Below, in pieces: positions 31,952-41,033 of a DNA stretch of 64,000 bases. Below the pieces are notes generated by a model, which made no database searches, was not told where the DNA came from, and saw nothing but the letters and a program-made list of their open reading frames with translations. Origin of the DNA: Streptomyces sp. V4I2 (GTDB lineage: Bacteria > Actinomycetota > Actinomycetes > Streptomycetales > Streptomycetaceae). The DNA lies in contig NZ_JAUSZM010000003.1 in NCBI RefSeq assembly GCF_030817655.1, positions 9,734,001-9,798,000 on the forward strand, given 5' to 3'. How positions within the stretch are numbered: the stretch's first letter is position 1; each line of letters opens with the position of its first letter. The translations under genes were made by a program, and so were the position numbers.

Positions 31952-34524
31952 GTCGCTGTCCTGTTCCGCTCGCTCCCACGCCCGCGCAGCACGCTGTGGG
32001 CCGCCGCCATGCGGGCGACCGGCACGCGGTGCGCCGAGCAGGAGACGTAGTCCAGTCCCAGGTCGTCGCAGAACGCGATCGACTCGGGGTCCCCGCCGTG
32101 CTCACCGCACACGCCGAGCTTGATGTCCGGCCGTACGCTCCTCGCCCGCTCCACGGCCAGGGCGATCAGCGCCCCGACGCCGTGCGGGTCGAGCCGGGCG
32201 AACGGGCTGGCGGTGAGGAACCCGCGCTCCTGGTAGGAGGCGAGCACCTGGCGTTCCACGTCGTCCCGGGAGAAGCCGTAGGTGAGCTGGGTGAGGTCGT
32301 TCGTGCCGAAGGAGAAGAACTCGGCGTGCTCGGCGAGTTCGGCGGCCATCAGGGCGGCCCGCGGCGTCTCGATCATCGTGCCCAGCCGGTACGGCACCTC
32401 GATGCCGGTGCGGGCGGCCACCGTCGCGGCGGCGTCGCGCACGAACCAGGCCGCCGCCTCCAGCTCCTCCGGCATGCTGACGAGCGGGATCATCACCTCC
32501 AGCTGGGGCCGGACGCCGGTCGCGGCGACATCGGCCCAGGCGGAGAAGAGCGCTTCGGCCTGCGCCGGGTACAGCCGCTCGTGCAGCAGCGCCAGACGTA
32601 CGCCGCGCAGCCCGAGCATGGGGTTGGCCTCGCGCAGTGACGCGGCCCGCTGCTCCGCCGCCTCGTCACCGGCTTCGCCGGGAGCGGGCAGGAACTCGTG
32701 CAGCGGGGCGTCCAGCAGGCGCACGGTGACCGGGCGGTCGCCGACCGCGGCAAGGAGCGCCTTGAAGTCCTCGTGCTGGGCGTGCTCCAGGGCGACCAGG
32801 GCCTCGTCGCGGGCCGCGGGGTCGGCGGCCAGGATGACGCTGCGGATCAGCGGCAGCCGCTCGCCGAGGAACTGGTGCTCCGTACGGCACAGGCCCACAC
32901 CCTCGGCGCCGAGGGCGACGGCGGTGTTCACCTCCGCCGCGGTGTCGGCGTTGACCCGTACTCCGAGCCGGCGCGTGTCGTCGGCCCACTCCAGCAGGGT
33001 GGACAGCTCGGGCGGCGGTCCGGCGACGCTGATGGTCAGCGTTCCGGCGTAGACGGCGCCGGTGCGGCCGTCGAGCGACACCGGGTCGCCCTCGTGCAGC
33101 AGCCGGTCCCCGATCCGTACCGTGCCCGCCGTCCGGTCCACCCGCAGACCCTCGGCACCGCACACCGCCGGCTTGCCGGCCCCGCGTGCCACCACGGCCG
33201 CGTGCGAGGCGATGCCTCCGCTGCCGGTCAGTACCGCGGCGGCGGACAGCATGCCGGGGACGTCGGCCGGTGTGGTCTCGTGCATGACCAGGACGGCGTG
33301 CTTGTCCTCGGCGGCCAGCTCCAGGGCGCGTTCGCTGGACAGCGCGATGACGCCGGTCGCGGCCCCGGGGGACGCGGGCAGCCCGCGGACCAGGAGGTCT
33401 TCGTCGCCGGTCAGCTTCAGCTGCGGGTGCAACAGTTCCTGCACCTGCGCGGGACTGATCCGGCGTACCGCGTCTTCCTTCTCCAGTGCCCCGTCCTGGG
33501 CCAGGTCCGCCGCCAGGCACACCGAGGCGCGCAGCGGCGGACGGCTCTGTACGGAGGCGGCGAGCAGGGAGATCTCGCCGTCACGCACCTCGAAGTCGAC
33601 GGACACCGGCGCGTGCAGATGGCGTTCGAGGGTGAGCAGCGAATGCTCGAGGAGGGTCGTGCCCGCCGTCAGCTTCTTCAGCGGTTCGCCGGTGTGCGGG
33701 GGCGGTGCGCTGCGGCGTACGCCCCGGAAGAAGGAGCCCTCGGCCGAGAAGCGGCCGGTCTCGGGGTGGCGGCTGACCGCCGTGCCGTAGCCGGAGCGGT
33801 CCGAGGGGCCGATGCGCAGCGCCTGTACGTGCAGGGCGATGCCCAGGTCGGCGGGAAGCTTCTGAGCCTTGCGCGACCTTCTGGCGCGCGGCGAGTTCCA
33901 GCGGCCCAGGACCGCCCGGGCGGCCAGGGCGAGCTGCTCGGCCGGGGCGACCGGGAAGGGCCGCTCGGTGTGCTGGGCGACCAGGGACAGCAGGGCCTCG
34001 ACCCGGTCGCGGGGCTCGGGGGCGTCGAGGAGCGCGTCGTCCAGCACGGCGGCCGGGATGTCGAGGGCGTACTCCGCGATCATCCGGACCGTGGCGGCCC
34101 ACGCCTCGTACAGTCCCTCCGCGCGGCCGATGACGGTGCACAGGTCCTCGGCGTTGTCCGGGGTGGCGCCGAGACAGGCGAGGTCGGGCGGGAGCCCGGC
34201 GACCTCGCCGGGCGCGCTGGCGGACAGCCGCAGCAGCAGCGGCCGGGCGGGGTCGCCGACCCGGCGTCCCGACAGCTGCTCGACGAGTGCGACGGCCGCC
34301 TGCGCGGTGCCGGGCTCGCCCAGCGCCCGCGCGGAGCCCGTGGGCACAGTGAGTCCCGGGACCACCGGCAGCCCGAGGGCCACCAGCCGGTCCATCGCGA
34401 TGCCGTGCGCGCCCAGCTCATCGGCGTCGAGTCCGCGACTTCTTCCCTGGCCGTACGGCACCAGGGCGAGGCCTGTGGCCTCAAGGTGGGCGACGGTGCC
34501 CGCCGGTCGGTCGGTGATGCTCAC
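31948..34524 (-). CDS. PPDK-like protein with eroded ATP-grasp domain
   Basis: 858 residues from the GTG at 34522-34524, which overlaps the preceding stop. The swivel domain is intact: GSGGIASHAAVVARGAGKPAV with phospho-His441. The PEP/pyruvate barrel is also intact: GVGLCRTEHQFL, RLGTMIETPRAAL, FFSFGTNDLTQLTYGFSRDD and CGEHGGDPES with the acid/base Cys806. In contrast, the first 390 residues keep only traces of the ATP-grasp domain: the usual GGKG-type start is VPYGQGRSRG, and the SVRSGAPVSMPGM region is LRLSASAPGEVAGLP. So PEP/phospho-His chemistry seems possible, but ATP binding is doubtful. Its acceptor could be another molecule. It is flanked by an unknown protein and an acyl-CoA dehydrogenase in one coupled operon. 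Confidence 0.85.
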   Translation of the reverse strand: MSITDRPAGTVAHLEATGLALVPYGQGRSRGLDADELGAHGIAMDRLVALGLPVVPGLTVPTGSARALGEPGTAQAAVALVEQLSGRRVGDPARPLLLRLSASAPGEVAGLPPDLACLGATPDNAEDLCTVIGRAEGLYEAWAATVRMIAEYALDIPAAVLDDALLDAPEPRDRVEALLSLVAQHTERPFPVAPAEQLALAARAVLGRWNSPRARRSRKAQKLPADLGIALHVQALRIGPSDRSGYGTAVSRHPETGRFSAEGSFFRGVRRSAPPPHTGEPLKKLTAGTTLLEHSLLTLERHLHAPVSVDFEVRDGEISLLAASVQSRPPLRASVCLAADLAQDGALEKEDAVRRISPAQVQELLHPQLKLTGDEDLLVRGLPASPGAATGVIALSSERALELAAEDKHAVLVMHETTPADVPGMLSAAAVLTGSGGIASHAAVVARGAGKPAVCGAEGLRVDRTAGTVRIGDRLLHEGDPVSLDGRTGAVYAGTLTISVAGPPPELSTLLEWADDTRRLGVRVNADTAAEVNTAVALGAEGVGLCRTEHQFLGERLPLIRSVILAADPAARDEALVALEHAQHEDFKALLAAVGDRPVTVRLLDAPLHEFLPAPGEAGDEAAEQRAASLREANPMLGLRGVRLALLHERLYPAQAEALFSAWADVAATGVRPQLEVMIPLVSMPEELEAAAWFVRDAAATVAARTGIEVPYRLGTMIETPRAALMAAELAEHAEFFSFGTNDLTQLTYGFSRDDVERQVLASYQERGFLTASPFARLDPHGVGALIALAVERARSVRPDIKLGVCGEHGGDPESIAFCDDLGLDYVSCSAHRVPVARMAAAHSVLRGRGSERNRTAT

Positions 34525-35159
34525 CCCCGGCTCCTTCGGACCAACTGCTCCTCGAGCGCCTCGTCGTCGGCCCGGCTGATCCCCAGGACCAGTAGCAGTT
34601 CCTGGTGCAGCCGCATCCACACGGTGTGGTACGAGTCGCAGAGCGGCGAGGCCAGCCACTGGGCGCCGCCGTCGTCGAACTGGTCGAGCGCCTCCTCCAG
34701 GCCGGTGAGATACCGGCCGCTGCCCGCGACCAGCCGTTCCAGCCTGCGCAGCACGGGCTGGATGGCCTCGTGCACGTCCTCCAGCATCTCGCGCACCTCG
34801 GCGTCGTAGACGCTGTCGGTGTGGTCGTTGACGCTGCCGTCCGGGCGGCACTGCCAGGCCGTGCAGACCTCGCGCACCTTACGGTTGACCGGCAGGAACG
34901 CCTCGTAGACCGCGTTGATCTGGTCCTGGAGCTCCGAGTCCGCCGGAAGCCGCAGCATCTTCGCCGCGGCGGTCTTGGCGTACTCGGTGGGCAGCACCAT
35001 CGGGCCCTTCACCATGGCGAGCCCGGCGTCGACCAGGGGGCGGTACCGGTCCTCCGGCACGCCGCGCCACATGCCGCGCAGGACAAGGTCGATGACGGCG
35101 TCGGTCAGGGACTTGTCGAGTGTGTCTGTCCGCTCCGCGGCAGCAGAATGCATCTCCAC
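34521..35159 (-). CDS. protein of unknown function coupled to the PPDK-like gene
   Basis: 212 residues if started at GTG 35159 (AGGAAAAGG upstream) or 210 from ATG 35153, where GGAG abuts the start. I do not recognise the family. It looks all-helical, with no signal peptide and no membrane segments. Segments that may be conserved are LRGMWRGVPEDRYRPLVDAG, MVLPTEYAKTAAAKML, CTAWQCRPDG and YHTVWMRLHQELLLVLGISR. It is the first gene of the operon, and its stop overlaps the start of the PPDK-like gene, so the two products are probably partners. A role as acceptor-binding or nucleotide-binding subunit for that protein is possible but unsupported. Confidence 0.75.
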   Translation of the reverse strand: MEMHSAAAERTDTLDKSLTDAVIDLVLRGMWRGVPEDRYRPLVDAGLAMVKGPMVLPTEYAKTAAAKMLRLPADSELQDQINAVYEAFLPVNRKVREVCTAWQCRPDGSVNDHTDSVYDAEVREMLEDVHEAIQPVLRRLERLVAGSGRYLTGLEEALDQFDDGGAQWLASPLCDSYHTVWMRLHQELLLVLGISRADDEALEEQLVRRSRG

Positions 35160-35302
35160 ACCTTTTCCTGTGGGGCGCGGGCTGAGGCCGCGCGGCGACG
35201 GTTGCCGGGTCGCAGGGACCGCGACGGGTCGTGCGTCGCAGGGGACTGCGATCAGTGTTGCCCGGAGGTTACGCCCGAGCGACCCTGTTAGTGAAGAGGA
35301 AC

Positions 35303-36127
35303 TCAAGAAACACTTTGCGGCTTCTCCTGCGTCGACCGAGCGGAAGGCGCCCGGCCGCGGGACCGTGCGGCGAGGAACGAGTCCATCGCGGCCTGGGCCT
35401 CCGTGCCGCCCGCCAGAGCGGCGATCGAGCGCGCCTCCTCGGTGAGCTGCTTCTCCAGCGGCGCCTCGGCGCCCGCCCGCAGCAGCTCCTTCGCGGCCCG
35501 CAGCGCGGCACCGGAGCCGGCCGCCAGCTCGGCGGCGGTCCGGTACGCCGTGTCGTCCAGGTCGTCGTCCTCCACGAGCCGGGACACCAGCCCCCACCGC
35601 TCGGCGTCCTCGCCGGTCAGGACCCGGTTGGTGAGGATCAGGTCCGCCGCGCGCCGGGGACCCAGCAGCCGCTGGAGGATCCATGAGGCGCCGCAGTCCG
35701 GGGTGAGCCCGATCGCCGTGTACGCCAGCCGGAAGCGCGCCGACCGGGCCGCCACGACGAGGTCGCCCGCCAGGGCCAGCCCGATTCCGCCGCCCGCCGC
35801 CGCGCCGCGCACGGCGGCCACCACGGGCACGGGCAGCTCGTGCAGGGCTTGTACGGCCTCGTGCGCGGCGGAGGCGACCGCGTGCACATAGGGGGCGGTG
35901 TCCGCCCCGCGTCCGGCGAAGGCGCGCAGGTCACCGCCCACACAGAAGTTCCCGCCCGCCGCCCGCAGCAGGACCGCGCCGCCCGGATCCGCGGTGACGT
36001 CGGCGGCCGCGTCGCGCAGGGCCTCGGCGGTCGGGAGATCCAGGGCGTTTCCCCGTCCGGGGTCGTCCAGCAAGAGCTCGACGACTCCGTCGGAGTGGCG
36101 GACGACCCGGACCGGCTGGGTGCTCAT
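35303..36127 (-). CDS. enoyl-CoA hydratase/isomerase family protein
   Basis: 274 residues from the ATG at 36125-36127; the longer open frame upstream overlaps the divergent promoter. The oxyanion-hole motif is GNFCVGGDLRAFAG, and the active-site helix is RGAAAGGGIGLALAGDLV. The first catalytic Glu of hydratases (in the GGG-x-E position) is absent. The second acidic position reads LTPDCGASWILQRLLG, with Asp as in PaaG-like isomerases and related hydratases. It may hydrate crotonyl-CoA, or shift a double bond. It is divergent from an acyl-CoA dehydrogenase and next to IcmF, so a role in the butyryl-CoA branch is likely. Confidence 0.88.
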   Translation of the reverse strand: MSTQPVRVVRHSDGVVELLLDDPGRGNALDLPTAEALRDAAADVTADPGGAVLLRAAGGNFCVGGDLRAFAGRGADTAPYVHAVASAAHEAVQALHELPVPVVAAVRGAAAGGGIGLALAGDLVVAARSARFRLAYTAIGLTPDCGASWILQRLLGPRRAADLILTNRVLTGEDAERWGLVSRLVEDDDLDDTAYRTAAELAAGSGAALRAAKELLRAGAEAPLEKQLTEEARSIAALAGGTEAQAAMDSFLAARSRGRAPSARSTQEKPQSVS

Positions 36128-36344
36128 CGGAGGAGTTCTCCCGTCATCGGGACCTGCTTGAGAAGGGCGCTCACATACTGGTCCCGCTCTACAGTTTCGG
36201 CAATGGGCTGTCCTCTGTTCTCGTCGAGTGATCCATGCCGCACAGCATTCTTCGCTCACCTGGTGGGCGAGATACTTGACCCGTTGTACAGTTTCGGCGA
36301 TGCGACGGGCACTGGCGCCCGTACGCCTGTCGGCCGGAGGAACC
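36128..36344. promoter_or_regulatory. divergent promoter region with 23-bp direct repeat
   Basis: Two copies of a 23-bp element (36183-36205 and 36280-36302) share the core TACAGTTTCGGC and end in CAATG or CGATG; 20 of 23 bases match. TACAGT has the form of a -10 hexamer, so each copy may be a promoter or a regulator site. The elements lie between the hydratase (minus) and the acyl-CoA dehydrogenase (plus). Confidence 0.6.
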
Positions 36345-37565
36345 ATGCCGATCCAGTTCGATGTCGATCCGTCAGTCGCCCGGCTTGCCGAGGCCACGGC
36401 CGAGTTCGTCCGCGAGGTGGTGATCCCGGCCGAGCGTGAGTGCGGCGGGTCCGTCCATGACGCGCCACAGGCCCTGCGGGAGACCCTGCAGAAGGGGGCC
36501 CGTGAGGCGGGAGTGTTCGCGCCGCACGTCCCGAAGCGGTGGGGCGGGCACGGGCTCGACCTGCGCGGGCAGGCGGTGGTGTTCGAAGCCGCCGGGTACT
36601 CCGTGCTCGGCCCGCTGGCGCTGAACTGCGCGTCCCCGGACGAGGGCAACATGCACCTGCTCGAGAAGGTGGCCACCGAGGAACAGCAGGCCCGCTATCT
36701 GCGCCCGCTGGCCGCCGGTGAGTACCGCTCGTGCTTCGCGATGACCGAACCGGCGCCGGGGGCCGGCAGTGACCCCCGTGCGCTGCGCACCACGGCGGTA
36801 CGCGTCCCCGGCGGCTGGCGCATCGACGGGCGCAAGTGGTTCATCACCGGGGCCAGCGGTGCCGACTTCGCCATCGTGATGGCCCGCACCGACGGCAGCC
36901 CCGGCAGCTCGGGCGGCGCCACCATGTTCCTCGTCGACGCCGGCAACCCGGGCATGCGCATCGTCCGGAACATCGACACGCTGGACGAGAGCCTCTTCGC
37001 CGGGCACAGCGAGCTCGTGTTCGAGGAATGCGTGGTGGGCGAGGACCAGGTGCTCGGCCAGGTGCACCGGGGCTTCGAGAACGCCCAGGTCCGGCTCGGT
37101 CCCGCCCGGCTGACGCACTGCATGCGCTGGCTCGGCGCCGCGACCCGCGCCCGGGACGTCGCCCTGGAGCGCGCCGGGACCCGCGAGGCGTTCGGTTCGC
37201 TGCTGGGGGATCTCGGCATGGTGCAGCAGATGCTGGCCGACTCCGAGATCGACATCGAGGCGAGCCGCGCGCTGATCTGGCGTACCGCCTGGGAGTTGGA
37301 CAACGGCTCCGCGAGTGCCGCGCAGTTCTCCTCGGTGTCCAAGGTCTTCGTGGCCGAGGCGGTGGGCCGGATCGTCGACCGGGCGGTGCAGATCTGTGGC
37401 GCGCTGGGCATCTCGGCCGAGGATGCCCCGCTGGCGCGACTGATCAGGGAGGTACGGCCGTTCCGGATCTATGACGGTCCGTCCGAGACCCATCGCTTCG
37501 CCATCGCGCGCCGCGCGGTGAAGCCGTACCGGCAGCCGCGTCAGGCGGGAGCCGCGGGCTCCTGA
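36345..37565 (+). CDS. acyl-CoA dehydrogenase
   Basis: 406 residues from the ATG at 36345 with GGAGGAACC before it. The FAD motif is MTEPAPGAGSDPRAL, followed by WFITGASGADFAIVMART. The C-terminal IYDGPSETHRFAIARRA has Asp-Gly-Pro-Ser, as in the ACAD10/11-like and short/branched-chain groups. It should oxidise a short acyl-CoA such as butyryl-CoA or isobutyryl-CoA, passing electrons to ETF. It is followed after 167 bp by the IcmF gene under its own operator, so the two are close but probably separately controlled. Confidence 0.92.
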   Translation: MPIQFDVDPSVARLAEATAEFVREVVIPAERECGGSVHDAPQALRETLQKGAREAGVFAPHVPKRWGGHGLDLRGQAVVFEAAGYSVLGPLALNCASPDEGNMHLLEKVATEEQQARYLRPLAAGEYRSCFAMTEPAPGAGSDPRALRTTAVRVPGGWRIDGRKWFITGASGADFAIVMARTDGSPGSSGGATMFLVDAGNPGMRIVRNIDTLDESLFAGHSELVFEECVVGEDQVLGQVHRGFENAQVRLGPARLTHCMRWLGAATRARDVALERAGTREAFGSLLGDLGMVQQMLADSEIDIEASRALIWRTAWELDNGSASAAQFSSVSKVFVAEAVGRIVDRAVQICGALGISAEDAPLARLIREVRPFRIYDGPSETHRFAIARRAVKPYRQPRQAGAAGS

Positions 37566-37639
37566 CGGAGCGTCGGCAGTGCGTCCCGCCCTGGTTTCTT
37601 GTCATTGACTACAGTCAGCCGATGAAGGAAGCTTCCGAA

Positions 37640-37678
37640 TACTAGGACGTCCTAGTATTTTACTAGGACGTCCTAGTA
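37640..37678 (+). promoter_or_regulatory. twin perfect 18-bp palindromes, operator of the icmF operon
   Basis: TACTAGGACGTCCTAGTA occurs twice, at 37640-37657 and 37661-37678. Each copy is a perfect palindrome, and their centres are 21 bp apart, which is two helical turns. They lie 55 bp before the IcmF start. This is the classic layout for two regulator dimers binding the same DNA face. A TetR-family regulator is the most likely binder. Confidence 0.85.
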
Positions 37679-37732
37679 ATCTGAGCCCCCACCCGTCGCC
37701 CGTCCCCACGGGCAGGCCGTCCGGAGTACACC

Positions 37733-40700
37733 GTGAGCGATGGCACCAGCACACCGCAGCTTCACCAAGCGCAGCACCCGGTGCGCCTCGTCACCGCGTC
37801 CAGCCTCTTCGACGGCCATGACGCCTCGATCAACATCATGCGGCGCATCCTCCAGGCGCAGGGGGCCGAGGTCGTCCACCTCGGCCACAACCGCTCGGTG
37901 GGCGAGGTCGTGGACGCCGCGCTGGAGGAGGACGTCCAGGGCGTGGCCGTCAGCTCCTACCAGGGCGGCCATGTCGAGTACTTCGAATACCTCGCCGAAC
38001 TGCTCCGCGAACGCGGCGCCGGTCATGTGAAGGTCTTCGGCGGCGGGGGAGGGGTGATCGTCCCCGAGGAGATCCAGCGGCTCTCCGACGCCGGGGTGCG
38101 GATCTTCTCCCCGGAGGACGGGCAGCGCCTCGGCCTCACCGGCATGATCAACACCATCATCAGGGACTGCGACACGGCTCCCTGGGAGGACACCCCCGCC
38201 CAGCTCGCCGCTGTACTCGCCGGCGAACGCCCTGCCCTCGCCCGGCTGCTCAGCGCCTTGCAGGCAGCCACCGTGCCGGAGGAGGACCTCGGCGCACTCC
38301 GCCGCGCCGCGGCTGCACGTTCCGTCCCCGTCCTCGGCATCACCGGCACCGGCGGCGCGGGCAAGTCCTCCCTCACCGACGAACTCGTACGGCGGCTGCG
38401 CCTCGACCAGCAGGACAAGCTGCGGGTGGCCGTGCTCGCCGTCGACCCGACCCGGCGGCGCGGCGGCGGCGCCCTGCTCGGCGACCGCATCCGGATGAAC
38501 AGCCTGGACGGCGACCGGGTCTTCTTCCGCTCCCTGGCCACCCGCGGCCACCACGAACTCCCCGAAGGCCTCACCGACTCCATCGCCGCCTGCAAGGCCG
38601 CCGGATACGACCTGGTGATCGTGGAGACCCCCGGCATCGGACAGGGCGACGCCGCCATCGCCCCGTACTCCGACGTCTCGCTGTACGTCATGACGCCCGA
38701 GTTCGGTGCCGCCTCCCAGCTCGAGAAGATCGACATGCTGGACTTCGCCGACGTCGTCGCCATCAACAAGTTCGAACGGCGCGGCGCGGCGGACGCGATG
38801 CGCGACGTCGGCCGCCAACTGGTGCGCAACCGCGAGGCGTTCGGCTCGCGTCCCGAGGACATGCCGGTCTACGGCACCAGCGCCGCCACCTTCAACGACG
38901 ACGGCGTCACCGCCCTGTACCAGCACCTGCTCGGCCTGCTCACCGAACGCGGCCTGGCGGCCGGCCCCGGCATCCTCCCGGCGACAGACGTACGCCACTC
39001 CAGCGGCGCCGCGCAGATCGTGCCCACCACCCGGGTGCGCTACCTCGCAGAGATCGCCGAGACCGTACGCGGCTACCACGCCGACACCGCCACACAGGCC
39101 GACGCCGCCCGGCGCGTCCAGCGCCTGACCGCCGTACGGGACGAACTGGCCGCCGTCGAAGCACCTACCGCCGACGTCGAGAAACTGCTCGCCGACGCCG
39201 AGGAAGGTCTCGACGCGTCCGCGCGACGCCTGCTGGAGGACTGGCCGGAGACCGTACAGGCGTACTCCGGCAAGGAACTGATCACCGTCACCCGAGGACG
39301 TGAGCAGCGCACCGCCCTGGTCCGCGAGTCCCTCTCCGGCAACCTCGTCCCTCGCGTCGCCCTCCCCCGCTACACCGACCACGGCGAACTGCTCCGCTTC
39401 CTGCGCGCGGAGAACCTGCCCGGCCGCTTCCCCTTCACCGCGGGCGTGTTCCCGTTCAAGCGCGAGGGAGAGGACCCGGCCCGGATGTTCGCCGGTGAGG
39501 GCGACCCCCAGCGCACCAACCGCCGCTTCCGCTATCTGTCCAAGGACAGCGAGGCCACCCGGCTGTCGACCGCCTTCGACTCGGTCACCCTCTACGGCCA
39601 CGACCCGGCCCTGCGCCCCGACATCTACGGCAAGGTCGGCACCTCGGGCGTCTCCGTGGCCACCCTCGACGACATGAAGGCGCTCTACGCGGGCTTCGAC
39701 CTTACGTCCCCCACCACCTCGGTCTCCATGACCATCAACGGCCCGGCCCCCACCGTCCTGGCCTTCTTCCTCAACACGGCCATCGACCAGCGGCTCGACG
39801 CCTTCACCGCCGAACACGGCCGCGAACCGACCGCCGAGGAGAACCGGGAGATCCGGTCCTACGTCCTGCAGAACACCCGGGGTACCGTCCAGGCCGACAT
39901 CCTCAAGGAGGACCAGGGCCAGAACACCTGCCTGTTCTCCACCGAGTTCAGCCTGCGGATGATGGCCGACATCCAGGAGTGGTTCATCGAGCAGGGAGTG
40001 CGCAACTTCTACTCGGTGTCCATCTCCGGCTACCACATCGCCGAGGCCGGCGCGAACCCCATCAGCCAGCTCGCCTTCACCCTCACCAACGGCTTCACCT
40101 ACGTCGAGGCGTACCTCGCCCGCGGCATGTCCGTCGACGACTTCGCGCCCAACCTGTCCTTCTTCTTCTCCAACGGCATGGACCCCGAGTACACCGTCCT
40201 CGGCCGGGTCGCCCGCCGCATCTGGGCGGTCGCCATGCGCGAGAAGTACGGGGCGGGGGAGCGCAGCCAGAAGCTCAAGTACCACGTCCAGACCTCGGGC
40301 CGCTCCCTGCACGCCCAGGAAATGGACTTCAACGACATCCGCACCACCCTGCAGGCGCTCATCGCGATCTACGACAACTGCAACAGCCTGCACACCAACG
40401 CCTACGACGAGGCCGTCACCACTCCCACCGAGGACTCCGTCCGCCGCGCCCTCGCCATCCAGCTGATCATCAACCGCGAGTGGGGCCTGGCGATGAACGA
40501 GAACCCGCTCCAGGGCTCGTACATCATCGACGAACTCACCGACCTCGTCGAAGAGGCCGTCCTCACCGAGTTCGAGCGCATCAGCGAGCGCGGCGGAGTC
40601 CTTGGCGCCATGGAGACCGGCTACCAGCGCGGCCGCATCCAGGACGAGTCGATGCTCTACGAACAGCGCAAGCACGACGGCACGCTGCCGATCATCGGCG

Positions 40701-40978
40701 TCAACACCTTCCGCAAGCCCGGCGGTGACAGCGAGCACGGGACGGTGGAACTGGCTCGCGCCACCGAGGGGGAGAAGCAGTCCCAGCTCGCCCGCGTCGA
40801 GGACTTCCGCGGCCGCCATCGCGCCGAGGCGGAGGCCGCCCTCACCGAACTCAAGCGTGCCGCCACCAGCGGCGAGAACGCCTTCGCCGTCCTGATGGAC
40901 GCCGCCCGGGTCTGCTCACTCCAGCAGATCACCGAGGCGTTCTTCGAAGTCGGCGGCGAGTACCGCCGCAACGTCTGA
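37733..40978 (+). CDS. icmF: fused isobutyryl-CoA mutase (B12 domain, G-protein chaperone, mutase)
   Basis: 1081 residues from the GTG at 37733 (GGAG six bases upstream), the normal length for IcmF. The B12-binding domain starts FDGHDASINIMRR, with the cobalt-ligand His29. The MeaI-like GTPase has its P-loop at about 205-213 (GTGGAGKSS), then VDPTRRRGGGALLGDR and NKFERRGAAD. The mutase barrel has SISGYHIAEAGANP (His768). By position, Phe586 and Gln730 correspond to the Phe/Gln pair known to select isobutyryl-CoA in IcmF, not the Leu/His pair reported for pivalyl-CoA mutase. The enzyme interconverts isobutyryl-CoA and butyryl-CoA with adenosylcobalamin. It is first in an operon with hydroxybutyryl-CoA dehydrogenase and controlled by the twin palindrome. 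Confidence 0.95.
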   Translation: MSDGTSTPQLHQAQHPVRLVTASSLFDGHDASINIMRRILQAQGAEVVHLGHNRSVGEVVDAALEEDVQGVAVSSYQGGHVEYFEYLAELLRERGAGHVKVFGGGGGVIVPEEIQRLSDAGVRIFSPEDGQRLGLTGMINTIIRDCDTAPWEDTPAQLAAVLAGERPALARLLSALQAATVPEEDLGALRRAAAARSVPVLGITGTGGAGKSSLTDELVRRLRLDQQDKLRVAVLAVDPTRRRGGGALLGDRIRMNSLDGDRVFFRSLATRGHHELPEGLTDSIAACKAAGYDLVIVETPGIGQGDAAIAPYSDVSLYVMTPEFGAASQLEKIDMLDFADVVAINKFERRGAADAMRDVGRQLVRNREAFGSRPEDMPVYGTSAATFNDDGVTALYQHLLGLLTERGLAAGPGILPATDVRHSSGAAQIVPTTRVRYLAEIAETVRGYHADTATQADAARRVQRLTAVRDELAAVEAPTADVEKLLADAEEGLDASARRLLEDWPETVQAYSGKELITVTRGREQRTALVRESLSGNLVPRVALPRYTDHGELLRFLRAENLPGRFPFTAGVFPFKREGEDPARMFAGEGDPQRTNRRFRYLSKDSEATRLSTAFDSVTLYGHDPALRPDIYGKVGTSGVSVATLDDMKALYAGFDLTSPTTSVSMTINGPAPTVLAFFLNTAIDQRLDAFTAEHGREPTAEENREIRSYVLQNTRGTVQADILKEDQGQNTCLFSTEFSLRMMADIQEWFIEQGVRNFYSVSISGYHIAEAGANPISQLAFTLTNGFTYVEAYLARGMSVDDFAPNLSFFFSNGMDPEYTVLGRVARRIWAVAMREKYGAGERSQKLKYHVQTSGRSLHAQEMDFNDIRTTLQALIAIYDNCNSLHTNAYDEAVTTPTEDSVRRALAIQLIINREWGLAMNENPLQGSYIIDELTDLVEEAVLTEFERISERGGVLGAMETGYQRGRIQDESMLYEQRKHDGTLPIIGVNTFRKPGGDSEHGTVELARATEGEKQSQLARVEDFRGRHRAEAEAALTELKRAATSGENAFAVLMDAARVCSLQQITEAFFEVGGEYRRNV

Positions 40979-41033
40979 ACACGGCCTGAGCACAGGCCTG
41001 TCCACTCTCCGCTTCACGCAAAGGGCCACCCGC

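Noticed and set aside
37673..40819. Open frame of 1048 codons antisense to icmF
   Set aside because: It mirrors the codon bias of icmF, lacks a ribosome site and has low-complexity Gly/Val/Glu/Arg content. It is a shadow of a high-GC gene.
37733..40978. Annotation as methylmalonyl-CoA mutase or pivalyl-CoA mutase
   Set aside because: The fused B12-GTPase-mutase order is IcmF-type, and the two specificity positions are Phe586 and Gln730, as in isobutyryl-CoA mutase.
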